Origin: Bolinopsis microptera
Taxonomy: Eukaryota > Ctenophora > Tentaculata > Lobata > Bolinopsidae
Direction: 5' to 3'
Length of the DNA stretch: 60,000 nt
Assembly: GCF_026151205.1 (NCBI RefSeq)
Contig: NC_087072.1
Span: 23,641,603-23,701,602, forward strand
The notes below the pieces were generated by a model that saw only the letters and a list, made by a program, of their open reading frames with translations, did not search any database and was not told the origin of the DNA. Numbering within the stretch: position 1 is the stretch's first letter; each line of letters begins with the position of its first letter. The position numbers and the translations under genes were made by a program. Shown piece after piece: positions 43,001-53,074 of this stretch.

Positions 43001-45848
43001 CTCCTAACCCTGTGTCCACTAAACAGCTGGGAGAGAAGCCGTTTGAAGGGCTGACAGAGGAAGAACTCCTTGGAATGGAGGAAGAGGAGTTGCTGGCACG
43101 TGGTATCGAGTATATGAGCAAGGAAAAGGATGATCTCAAACACAAGATGAAACAGGTGCTCTTTCAGAACATTGAAGTGTGGTTTTATCATGTTGAGTTA
43201 TCTTTAGTTAATATCTCAGATAGTTAACATGTATAATCAACAATTTAACATTAGGTTGAGAAGCGACTAGACTACTACACTCGAGCACAGCGTCTTGTCG
43301 AGATACCTCTGATGAAAGAAGAATGGGAGAAGTCTCAAGAGGATGATAAGATATGGTGGGAGGAGAAAGAGGCTACTAGGATTGAGATGGCCATCAAGAA
43401 ACGAGAACACGATATTTCTACCAGGAAGCGGCTACTAAGAATGAAGGACGATAAGGACGAATTTGTATCTACCATCTTATCTCAGAAGGTAGGATTCATA
43501 ATATGTTATACATCCTTTTAGTTGCGTTTTATGATCATTTCCTAAATTTAAATTTAGCAAATGACAGAATATTTTTAAAAACAAGCCATTCCTATCCCGT
43601 ACGTGTCACTGCTTGTGAAGATTGAATGTCGAAAACAATATTATTGATTGCGTGTTATGTGTTGCAATGTCAAATGTGTACTATACACTATAGTTCTGCG
43701 TTATAATCTCTTCTTGTTTTATTATGAATGCATATTCAGTTAATAAATATTGATAAAACTTAATGACAAAACATGACGCCACAGGAGATGCAACACCAAG
43801 AGGAAGTAAACAGATTCGAAGAGGAGTTGTTGAGAGTGAGAGAAGAGAGAAAGGATGCTAAAAAGATGGAGATTTTGAAACAGCTCACAGAAAAACGAAG
43901 AAAGGAAGAACTTGCTAAAGGTAACAGATATTTCATGTATTTGTTATAGATAGATTCGGGATAGTGAGAATGCCCGGGTAGAGCTGAGATATAATATTAG
44001 ATAGTCTGATAGACCCGTGTTAATTTCCTGGAATGCGATAGCTGATACTATGTACATGAAATAAAAACTCGTGTGTATCGAAACTATGCTGAAACCTTTA
44101 CCACGTCTGACGTCACTTAATGACTATGAAAACAAGTTGAATAACATTCCGTTGTCATATAAAATTGCTTTTATTCCACATCATAGGCATGTGACCCGTG
44201 TAGGTGATCTTTAATTGTGGTAATGTGTGCGTATCTCATGGCTTACAAACGCTTGTAGGAACCCTTCACATATTATCCCTGACTATATATTCATAATTGT
44301 TACATTTAACATTTCTCACTCATATCTATTTAAGTTTAACGCCCTTAGATAAAACACGCTTCGCACGTTGTGTCCATGTATTTTATAATCATGGTATTAC
44401 ACGAAGTGAGACTCAAAACCTGCTAACAAGTCTACTTCTCTACTAGAATGAATATTAATTGTTTTCGAACGTTATATATTATATATGTATAAATACTTTG
44501 ATTATAATCACATATACTCGCAGAGGCAGAGGACAAGAAGAAACAAAAGGAAGAAGAGCTGAGGAAGTTCAAAGAAGAGAAGATGAAGATAGATGAAGAG
44601 GCTCGTGAAACCCAAATGAAGCAGGAAGCTAGAATGAGGGCTGTAGAGGAGAAGATGGCACAGAAAGATAGGGAGAGATCTGATAGAGGCGGAGGTGGTG
44701 ACAGATGGGATAGAGGTGGAGACAGAGGTGGAGATAGAGATAGAGGTGGAGACAGAGGTGGAGACAGAGGTGGAGACAGAGATAGAGGTGGAGACAGAGA
44801 TAGAGGTGGAGACAGAGGTGGAGAAAGATGGGATAGAGGCGGAGACAGAGGCGGAGAAAGAGGCGGAGAAAGAGGCGGAGACAGGGGAGATCGCGATAGA
44901 GGAGACCAAGATAGAGATGAAGGTCAGAAGAAGTCTGTTTTTTGTGCAATTTACCCCATCTTTATCGGCATTCGGCCATCCAATACATTAGTGTTAAGAA
45001 CATTTGGGAGTGGCGAATCTAAACGAGACATCAGGTTGTCTGGATTACTACTATTAGTGGTTTCGTTCTAACTAATTCTCTATTAGGGCCGTGGCGTCGA
45101 TCTGGAACCCGTAATGAGAGTCCGGTGCGACGAGAAGAACCTGTGCGACGAGAAGAACCTGTGCGACGAGAAGAACCTGTGCGCCGCGACGAACCCGTGC
45201 GACGAGACGATCGAGGAGACCGTGACCGTGTGGATCGTCGAGACGACCGCAGAGACGACCGGGGAAGAAGAGATGAGTTTAAACGAGACGACATGCGAGG
45301 TGAAGACGATAGTAGAGGGGACGAGCCACAACCTCAGAGGAAGAGACTGGTTTTGGCACCGCGCACCAAACCTACTGAGAACGTTGCTCCACCGAGACGT
45401 TCTGAGCCCGTCGGAGGAGGTGAGATTTAGCAACCTGCTTGTGTCTCCCGTACTATTTATCGTTCAGTTGATAGTTACTTAAAACAGTTCGCTCATGTAA
45501 CGACCATTTAAAAGTTTAATTACGAAACCTCAATCTTCGCCAAGGTTCTTTTTCGACTAGCAAATTTTTACCCCTTGCTTGTCAAAAAAGCGACTTTCCA
45601 GCAATTAGCTTTGTGCGCGTAAAATATCCTGCCGCGCGCTAGCAGCGCGAACCAACGGGCAACGCCATGATGACTGTGCATTTTCAGCGCAACGTGACGG
45701 AATGGAACCTAGAAGTACTCCAGAAGGAAGAGACGGACAGCGATCATCTGCTTCTGCTCGACCACGAGGAGACGGTGAAGAGCAGGATGGTTTTATCACA
45801 GTTACCAAGCCGGCTAAGGGAGCATACAAGCCACCCCATCGCCGATAA
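37082..45848 (+). CDS. EIF3A: Eukaryotic translation initiation factor 3 subunit A
   Basis: Seventeen exons: 37082-37345, 37563-37684, 37931-38094, 38277-38476, 38635-38759, 40692-40860, 41393-41563, 41682-41828, 42077-42231, 42339-42447, 42557-42865, 43027-43155, 43255-43488, 43785-43920, 44524-44922, 45087-45419, 45688-45848. GT-AG throughout; phases agree; 1108 aa (human 1382). The start ([12 protein letters not shown]) and residues 1-540 ([61 protein letters not shown]) are the TPR/PCI region that scaffolds eIF3 on the 40S subunit. Then comes a long charged helix (spectrin-like, eIF3b/eIF3i binding). Exons 15-16 encode low-complexity DRGG and RREEPV repeats where human has a decapeptide array; the C terminus is [19 protein letters not shown]. 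Intron 5 contains a TIR element. Confidence 0.95.
38921..40572. mobile_element. TIR element with repeated internal termini in EIF3A intron 5
   Basis: Ends CGGGTATATGGCCCCCAGAA(TATAGGT) at 38921 and its exact complement ending at 40572, each next to TA (38919-38920 and 40573-40574). CCCCCAGAATATAGG or its complement occurs again at about 39302, 39329, 40016, 40194, 40369 and near 38955 (one mismatch). The copy starting at 40005 is a full terminus next to TA, so 40005-40572 is itself a possible 568-bp element. No transposase ORF. Confidence 0.8.
44690..44900 (+). repeat. Coding repeat in EIF3A exon 15
   Basis: Degenerate 12-base units (GATAGAGGTGGA and GACAGAGGTGGA types) encode alternating DRGG in the EIF3A frame. 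The same purine-rich bias leaves other frames open on both strands. Confidence 0.85.
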
Positions 45849-46333
45849 ACTATTCATCATATTGACAATGATTGCTGTTCGCTTGAATCAGTACAGCTGT
45901 GATTGAGGGTCTTAATTTATCTGATAGTAACCTTTTGTAATTGGCTTGTTGTCTTTTAAAATCTTACTTTTTTTTGGCAAATAGGTGTTGTGTTTTGTTC
46001 TTGGAAGGTCATAGTTCAAAAATGTCTAATCATCATTCAAATTTCGCGGGGATCGTTCACAGAAAAAGTGTATATACTATGTATGTACTATATTGTATAT
46101 ATACTATTTCGAACAACAACTTTCCCAGTCATATAACTACGCATCTGGAATTATTAATATTTGTTTCGTTTGACGCTGCATAGTAAGAGAAACTCTTTTA
46201 TGTTCAATAGTAATGTCAATAGAAAATATATGTATCAAAATTTAAATAAAAAGAAAACACCTAGCTTGTGACTAATTTTATAACTTTCGATAAATTAATG
46301 AAACTATATTTGACTCTATAGATGTCATCAAGT
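45849..46333. other. Convergent 3' ends of EIF3A and the helical-repeat gene
   Basis: 485 bp between the stop codons of two convergent genes. On the plus strand AATAAA lies at about 46244-46249, a possible EIF3A poly(A) signal. No obvious signal for the minus-strand gene was found in the first 150 bp. Confidence 0.5.
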
Positions 46334-49300
46334 CTATTCCTTAGTCATCTTGTTCATTTTATAGTCATAAAGTTTCTGAACCCAATCACTGTCCGGAAAT
46401 TCGCCCTCTAACCGGTCGATATCATGCACAATGTCGTCTGATATTTTGTCGAAATTAAAGATGTATTGAGTGTCAACTCCTCGCAGTTCCAACTGTACGA
46501 GAATGTTATCCAGATTCTCCGTAATGTTCTGCATTATATCTGGCAAAGTCTCCGACTCAAATATATCTGCAAAGATAAGTGATCGTAACTTTTTCAAATC
46601 ACAAGTTTTGAAAGTTATCGTATTATTTATATTATACTACAAATACACCATCAAATACACCATCGCTTACCTAACGCTACAATTGATATACCACATTAAA
46701 CGTTGGTCGTTTTTATATTGAATGTGATCGAGATAACACTTGAAAACTCACCAAGCTGTCTGGGTTTGTGGAACTTGAAGAGGTCACCACCGTGCACCAG
46801 CAGATCCGCCCCCACCCCAACTGCTCCCCTGCTCATATGATCACACACCAACTGCTCCAACACTCTCCCCCACTGATAACTTACTCCTGGAAATAATGTT
46901 CTTACTAACTGTATCTAGAAGACAGCGTTGCTAAATTCTAAATCGAACAGGAGTCTAGATATTAGTGTCCATCTGATATTTCAACAAAGTGACAAACCGT
47001 GGAAGTAAGGAAGAATGTTCAAGATGAAGTTCTCGTTGCCACTGTTTACAAGCTCTATACAGAGAGTTGCCAAGTGATTCTCAAATCCTGTCACGCAGGC
47101 CATCTTGTCTTTCCTGCAAATCACATTTGTGAGGAAGCAATAGTTATCGTACCTTATAAATATAACAATGTCCGTTATGGTTTGTGAGCACTACAAGTAA
47201 AACGAATTCCCGCATGGCTAAGATTTGTGGTTAGAACCCCGTTAGAGGCTGAGATTTGTGGCAAGAACCCCGTTAGAGGCTGAGATTTGTGGTTAGAACC
47301 CCGTTAGAGGCTGAGATTTGTGGTTAGAACCCCGTTAGAGGCTGAGATTTGTGATTAGAACTCCGTTAGAAGTTAGAAGTTAGATAAAAGTTACACCCAC
47401 ACTAACATACCTGAGAAGAGTGTCCAGTAGATCCAGGTTACCGTTCCTTGCTAAACTGAACATTACACTAGAGTAGAAGCGGTATCCCAGCTTAATAGAC
47501 CCGCAGCGCTCTAGTGCTGACTGTAACTTAACCAGCTCGTCAAACTCACCTCTCATAATATGAGCTGCCGCTACTATACTGGGGGTATATTAGCAATTAG
47601 TATAACGCTTTGAGTAGGTAAGGAATTCTTGTTTTTTAACGGGTTGCTACACTGTACACGGGTTGGGATATCGGTAATGCAACATGCAAAGTGGGTAAAT
47701 TTGACGGGATTTGGTAAGAGTAGTGACTGGCTCTTACTAAATCGCTCGCCCAAAAATCATCACGTGACTTTGGTTTTTAATCCTTACCATATAATGTTAA
47801 TAACCCCAAAGCTATCCATAACTATAGGCATAACCCTAACCCGAAACAATCGAATTCGTGTTTCACTAGCCTGTCACGTAACCAAAATAGTTTTTTGCCC
47901 TTAACTCTCCAGGGAAGCATTTTTACCCTACGTCAGCGTCCAAAATACATCAAACTGAAAGATTTCTTTCATACCCTCAGGGTCTTTTCACAAACATTTA
48001 AAAAAATTTGGGCGAGTGATTTAGTGGGAGCGGTAGTGACTAGTGGATAAGTGGATGGCGAAAATGGCGGAAATTGAAAACTGGGATGATTGCAGATTGG
48101 TGATTAACGATTATCCCTCACACCTCAGAGTAAATTTAGTATTTACCCGAAAGAGCGGTCCGTAAAACCAGGGAAGTTGCGGCTTGTAGAGAAGGAGTCA
48201 AAACACTGACTGATCGCAGCGGAGTCTCCTTGTAAGCTGAGGAAGTTGCAAACTGTGTCTGATAACTGTACAATATGGTGATTATCGTAGCTTAGCGGCA
48301 GATTCAGCTTCCTCAGATCCTCAAATACCTGGAATATTGATAATTCATTTAAAGTTTATATCTACTGGTACAATGTTACCTAAACAACCGTCATTACTTT
48401 CATCCTTGAAGTTGAATAGACTTCTCGTTGTTGATAGTTACTGTCACAAAGATGTAGCCAACTTCAGCCAATGGTAAATTCGGCTGAGGTTGGTTCACCG
48501 TTCACGTGTTGAAGTGTTGGTTATAGTAAGGGTTATAGTAAGGGAAATATGCAACGTGTAGCAAGTTAATTAGGGATGATCTCTGACTGTCACCAACACT
48601 TAAACCAACTTGGCCAAAGGAGGACATTACGGCAGTAGACAGCACGGTGGAGAAGGGTGGACAGTGCGGTGGAGGAGGGTGGACAGTGCGGTGGAGGAGG
48701 GTGGACAGTGCGGTGGAGGAGGGTGGACAGTGCGGTGGAGAAGGGTGGACAGTGCGGTGGAGGAGGGTGGACAGCACGGTGGAGGAGGGTGGACAGTGCG
48801 GTGGAGGAGGGTGGACAGTGCGGTGGAGAAGGGTGGACAGTGCGGTGGAGGAGGGTGGACAGTGCGGTGGAGGAGGGTGGACAGTGCGGTGGAGAAGGGT
48901 GGACAGTGCGGTGGAGGAGGCTGGAGGGTGGACAGCACGGTGGAGGAGGGTGGACAGTGCGGTGGAGGAGGGTGGACAGCACGGTGGAGGAGGGAGGACA
49001 GTGCGGTGGAGAAGGGTGGACAGTGCGGTGGAGGAGGCTGGAGGGTGGACAGCACAGTGGAGGAGGGTGGACAGCACGGTGGAGGAGGGTGGACAGTGCA
49101 GTGGAGGAGGCTGGAGGGTGGACACTGGACAGCACGGTGGAGGAGGGTGGACAGTGCGGTGGAGGAGGGTGGACAGCGCGGTGGAGGAAGGTGGACAGTG
49201 CGAAGGAGGTCTCGTGTAGTGTGGCTGCTCCCAGTCTCACTGTTAAAACTGCAGGAACCGCCTGCAACTTGTTGATTCTTTATTTCACTTTCGCCATATT

Positions 49301-52300
49301 GGGTAGTAAAATGGATGTTTAATAATAAGGGGTCGTTCACATATTACGTAATCAATATTTTAGCAATTTTTACCCCCCTCCCCCTTTCGTAATCAACCGT
49401 AATCAAGACCCAACCCCCCCCCCCCTCCTGACAGCAATATTACGTAATCATGGCTTGACCATTGTTAATGATCTGGCCCGGCGCGCGCTACTTCGTAGCT
49501 CGTGCCGTCGGGCATTTCGAGAAGAAAGCGGCGCGCGCTACTTCGAAGAAATTTAGACGAGTAACATCCGTCAAAATCATGGCCTGACCCCCCCTCCCCC
49601 TTGACTTTTTTCCTAGAAAACACTTTTCTCTACGTTTCATGCTACCCTGATCATGCTATCATGATGAGCCGAAATCATTGTTATGATATCCGGCCAAGCA
49701 CCTTCTAGACTACTTACTATTATAGCCGGATATTCGATCAATTTCTAAATTTTATCACTATCAGAGTGAAATTGAGTGGAATTTGAATTATAATATTGTC
49801 AAATTGTTATTATTCTAGAGGGTAAAAAGACAATTTTGATGACGTAATCAACGACCGAAACCCCCCCCCCCCCCGTAATCAACAGTAAGCATTCATAAAC
49901 CCCCCCTCCCCCCTCGGCTGATTACGTAATATGTGAACGACCCCTAATGTATACATTTTGTCCATCCTGCATTTTGTCCATACTGTATCACAATCATTTT
50001 CGCTGCCAGTTTGAATCTACTGGCATCAATTTATTCTCAACTTTTCAAAGTCGGTTTGAAAATTGAATTTATCAGCACTTATTCGTAGTACGATTTGAAG
50101 AAATGAAACAAAGAATTACCAGTTCAACTCAGAAAATATAAATAAATTCAGTAAAACTGGGAGAAAACACAACCTCTTAAGATAATTTCAACAGCAACGC
50201 CTTTATTCAACATTAATATATCCACAGAGAGGAATTAGGAAAACTTGCAAAGGACCTTCCAGACCTTCTTGTCACCTTTCGAAAAACATCCGTATTTTGT
50301 CCACTCACTGTTCTTCCCTCGCACCTTTCCGGACAGAAAGATCCTCCTACACAAAGTAGATATTATATTTGTCGCTGCCTCATGTCCATCCTCATCTTTC
50401 TTCATCACTTCGTCAGATTTGAGTTTTTTACCGGTCTTTAGTGAGTTCAGTCTCTCCTTTGCTTCTAGGGCCAGATCAGTATCATAATATTCCAGATTAC
50501 TCTCGCTGAGTTCTTCCCTCTTTTCAGTACCACAGGGGGACAGGGATTCGTCTTTGTCAGATTTAACCTTAGCTAAGCTCATCATTAAAACCGTCATCAC
50601 GATTAGTAGCCTCATCATGTTACGGATCTTCAGATGTCTTTACCGGAAAAGTCTCGAACTTGTCTCTGTTTCTGTACTGGATATCTTTGGGAGAACAACG
50701 AAGAAAGCTGAACTATCATATCACTGATTGTACTTTTATACTGTTGCAGCAGCCAATAATTACTAAATAGCAGACCAAAAAGACAATTTAATTACGGGGC
50801 AGAAACTATAATTACAGCAGAAACTGACAAGAAAAGTGTCTAAATCAGAGAAAACGGGGAAGATTCTTCCTCGTCGACAGCATAAGGGAGCTGGGATTGA
50901 AGCATGGAAGATTGAAATGGTTCGTAACGTTAGTGGGTACTTGACGATATAATTTTATTGAGGCTAAGGAGTAGAGCAAGAATTGTCACATCATATAAAT
51001 ATAACGATAAGTATTGTAATTTACCTCAATTTTAAAAATCTCTAAAAATAATTATTAGAAAAGTAAATTTCGGCAGGTGGGAGATTTTCTGTCAGGTAAA
51101 GGACAAATACGGGTGATCCGCCGGTAAGTGGTAAATTTTAGATCATAAATTGTAATTTATTTGTGAACGAGGAGAGATTAGGCAATATCATTGAATATAT
51201 TTCTTGTTAAGGTTGGTGGGTTAATCGCAAATTTTATCATTGTCATAATTGGTCGAACGAAAATCTCCTAAGCTTCGTATTTAGATAGTCCAGAAGAACC
51301 GGAAAATTCCACAGAAATCGACTAGCAAGACCACGTTAATAGGAGACCACAGTAGTTCGAATATTTTAGCTGTTCATTAGAAAGAGCGAAAATTATTGTT
51401 GATTGGGAAGAAGGAATTTTTTTTGTCCAAAATTATAGAAGTGAAAAAAGTCACACTTTATGTGGTACACCCTGTATATCCGGAGAGTTACCTGGTTGAG
51501 GTCGATGTCGAGTCTGAGAGCCCACACTGTAGATAGATAACTGTTGTATAAGGAACTACTGATAGGGTACTCACAATCTATCAGTCTTGTTATTATCTTG
51601 TCCAGCAACTCCCTGTGACAAAGAGTTAGACTGATCCCTTAAAATATTAATATCGGGTATTCAGGGAAATATTGAAGTAAATTTCACATACATATTACGT
51701 AATCACTGAGGGGGTGAATGACATTGACTACGCTAGTGTAATTTTAACACAATAGCTATTTGTAAAACAGATTATGGAGGGGGTTAAAAATTGGGCAAAA
51801 AGTGAAAGTACGTAATACACGAACAACCCCTAACATAAATTAAGTAAAGCCAACTACCTCCTATGCTCGGGAGGGGAGTAGACAAGTCTTTTGCAGTGTT
51901 CCAGCAGAGTCTGATGAATCCCTTGAGGATAACATCTGGCATTGTCCAGTATATCTCTACAGACTTGTCTCCAATCCTCTAGTCGTGTTATTGGGTTGCT
52001 GGGTATCCTGGCTACACGTGTCTCTAGTGTTTGTAACTCGTATATCGTCTGTAACACGAGTTGAAAGTCAGAGGGTGACTCGAATTTGATACAAAAGTTT
52101 ATTCAAATCGATTAAAATCACATTGCTATGGAAACCAGCAATAATTGACATTGCTATAGAAATCGACAATAACTCACCCCGCCCATTTTGCCAGTCCGCT
52201 GGTATTTTACAGGCAGATCGCTGTGAAGTTTGGTGAAACTCATTCTGAGGGAACGGAGAATATCCGAGTTTACTTCAATGTTGGTGGCGAGAGGTGTCTG

Positions 52301-52553
52301 AATCTTAGCAGCCTGGGATTATTTACAAATTAATATTTCTAACTTCATGAGCGCAATAGAAATTTCAACAAGTCTTGTAATAAGACGAGAACTCACGGCT
52401 AATTTTTCTCCGCAAAATGTAATAAATAACATAAAATAAAGAAATTGCGGTAGTTACATGGTTAGTAATATAGCGGGAGAGAGGGTTGCCATGGTAACCA
52501 GAGAGATATTGTAGAGAGCTAGAGGAGGGAGCTCGACTGAGAAACCTCTTCAT
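46334..52553 (-). CDS. Helical-repeat protein, probably mitochondrial (PPR-like)
   Basis: Nine minus-strand exons: 52458-52553, 52178-52312, 51858-52048, 51492-51612, 48147-48328, 47411-47578, 46998-47113, 46752-46886 and 46334-46566 (TAG). All introns are GT-AG and phases close; the product is 458 aa. Exon 1 (MKRFLSRAPSSSSLQYLSGY) is rich in Arg/Ser without acidic residues, as in a mitochondrial presequence. The rest is helical with units such as ELLDKIITRLIDCEYPISSS, VFEDLRKLNLPLSYDN and GYRFYSSVMFSLARNGNLDL, resembling pentatricopeptide repeats. PPR proteins bind organellar RNA. I cannot name the orthologue. Intron 4 (48329-51491) contains a minisatellite, a MITE and another gene. Confidence 0.65.
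47217..47380. repeat. 31-bp tandem repeat, about 5 copies
   Basis: Unit GAGATTTGTGGTTAGAACCC plus CGTTAGAGGCT, with small variants, in an intron of the helical-repeat gene between exons 6 and 7. Confidence 0.9.
47723..48040. mobile_element. 318-bp TIR element with TA target
   Basis: Left end GTGACTGGCTCTTACTAAAT and the complement of the right end (GTCACTACCGCTCCCACTAA) are imperfect inverted repeats of about 33 bp, both leading into CGCTCGCCCAAA/CACTCGCCCAAA. TA flanks both ends (47721-47722, 48041-48042). No ORF. Lies in intron 5 of the helical-repeat gene. Confidence 0.65.
48640..49205. repeat. 21-bp GC-rich minisatellite
   Basis: About 26 units of GTGGACAGTGCGGTGGAGGA-G, with variants (GCACGG, AGAAGG) and three longer units containing GGCTGGAGGGTGGAC. 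Since 21 is divisible by 3, five long ORFs on both strands arise from it; none is a gene. Intronic in the helical-repeat gene. Confidence 0.95.
49329..49944. mobile_element. 616-bp Harbinger-type TIR element
   Basis: Perfect terminal inverted repeats of at least 26 bp beginning GGGGTCGTTCACATATTACG, flanked by TAA (49326-49328 and 49945-49947). The interior has C-rich runs and two copies of GGCGCGCGCTACTTCG. TAA/TTA target and TIR place it in PIF/Harbinger by target-site type. Longest of four recognisable copies in the window. Confidence 0.85.
50202..50207 (-). promoter_or_regulatory. Poly(A) signal of the nested secreted-protein gene
   Basis: AATAAA on the minus strand, 27 bases after the stop codon at 50235. 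Confidence 0.7.
50235..50618 (-). CDS. Small secreted protein, single exon, nested in an intron
   Basis: 127 residues. MMRLLIVMTVLMMSLAKVKS is a convincing signal peptide (cleavage probably near residue 18-21). The mature part is highly charged and hydrophilic, with four cysteines (SPCGTE, STLCRR, KYGCFS, KVLCKF) of which three lie in the last 40 residues; a Lys/Arg-rich C terminus follows. No family recognised. It could be a precursor of a basic Cys-containing peptide, but there is no direct evidence for a function. The gene is supported by a TATA box (50733-50740) and AATAAA (50202-50207). It lies on the same strand inside intron 4 of the helical-repeat gene. Confidence 0.7.
   Translation of the reverse strand: MMRLLIVMTVLMMSLAKVKSDKDESLSPCGTEKREELSESNLEYYDTDLALEAKERLNSLKTGKKLKSDEVMKKDEDGHEAATNIISTLCRRIFLSGKVRGKNSEWTKYGCFSKGDKKVWKVLCKFS
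50733..50740 (-). promoter_or_regulatory. TATA box of the nested secreted-protein gene
   Basis: TATAAAAG on the minus strand, 115 bases before the ATG at 50618, implying a start near 50705 and a 5' UTR of about 85 bases. An ATTGG/CCAAT motif lies just upstream at 50753-50757. Confidence 0.6.
50741..51491. other. Intronic non-coding DNA
   Basis: Part of intron 4 of the helical-repeat gene, upstream of the nested gene's TATA box. AT-rich; nothing identified. Confidence 0.4.
51681..51830. mobile_element. 150-bp Harbinger-type MITE
   Basis: Diverged termini (ATTTCACATACATATTACGT and the complement of GTAATACACGAACAACCCC) flanked by TAA at 51678-51680 and 51831-51833. Shares AATAGCTATTTGTAAAAC with the fragment at 7665-7709 and the copy at 21769. 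In an intron of the helical-repeat gene (51613-51857). Confidence 0.75.
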
Positions 52554-53074
52554 CCTAAGAGTGGTGTTACTTTAAACAAAGCGGATTTTACGTTAGTATT
52601 ATATATAATAGCTAAAATTACATTGTACCAGGGCGATTGTCAAGTTCTCACTTGAAAAAAAGTTTATGGCGGACAAGCAAATTTAGGTTACTTTGGACTA
52701 ACTGTAACCAAGATGTAGGCAACTTCGGCCAATGTTAACTTCAGCCGAAGTTGCCTATATCTTGGTTACAGTAGCACTATCAATTCAAATACTCAAGACG
52801 AAACCAATACAAATATCATTTTGTGAAAATAATACAAATCTGGCACCACCAAATGAGAGAAACATTGAAATATTTAGAAAAGTAAACAGAACAGTAGCTT
52901 GACTCTGCCACAAGACAGTTGAAGAATATCATAAGATGAAGGAGACAGTCTTATAAACCAAATAACCTATCTTAACCAGAATACCAGATAAGATACAGAT
53001 AAGATAAGGATAACGAGATGCAGGATGATAAAACAAGGCTCTTGTTCCAGCCGGTCCAGACTGGAACCCCTCTG
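52554..53074. other. Spacer between NAA20 3' end and the helical-repeat gene
   Basis: Tail-to-head spacing on the minus strand. Around 52700-52770 AACTTCGGC and GCCGAAGTT with TGTAACCAAGAT/ATCTTGGTTACA form an inverted repeat of about 30 bp arms; the phrase also occurs near 48455-48490 (GATGTAGCCAACTTCAGCCAATG), so it belongs to a dispersed hairpin repeat. Confidence 0.55.

Noticed and set aside
44508-45433. Long ORFs antisense to EIF3A exons 15-16
   Set aside because: Open because of purine bias in the repeat-encoded Arg/Asp/Glu tail; the sense frame is part of a conserved gene.
48502-49340. Five long ORFs on both strands with HCPPSSTALSTLLHR or GGQCGGGGWTV repeats
   Set aside because: All come from the 21-bp GC-rich minisatellite in an intron.
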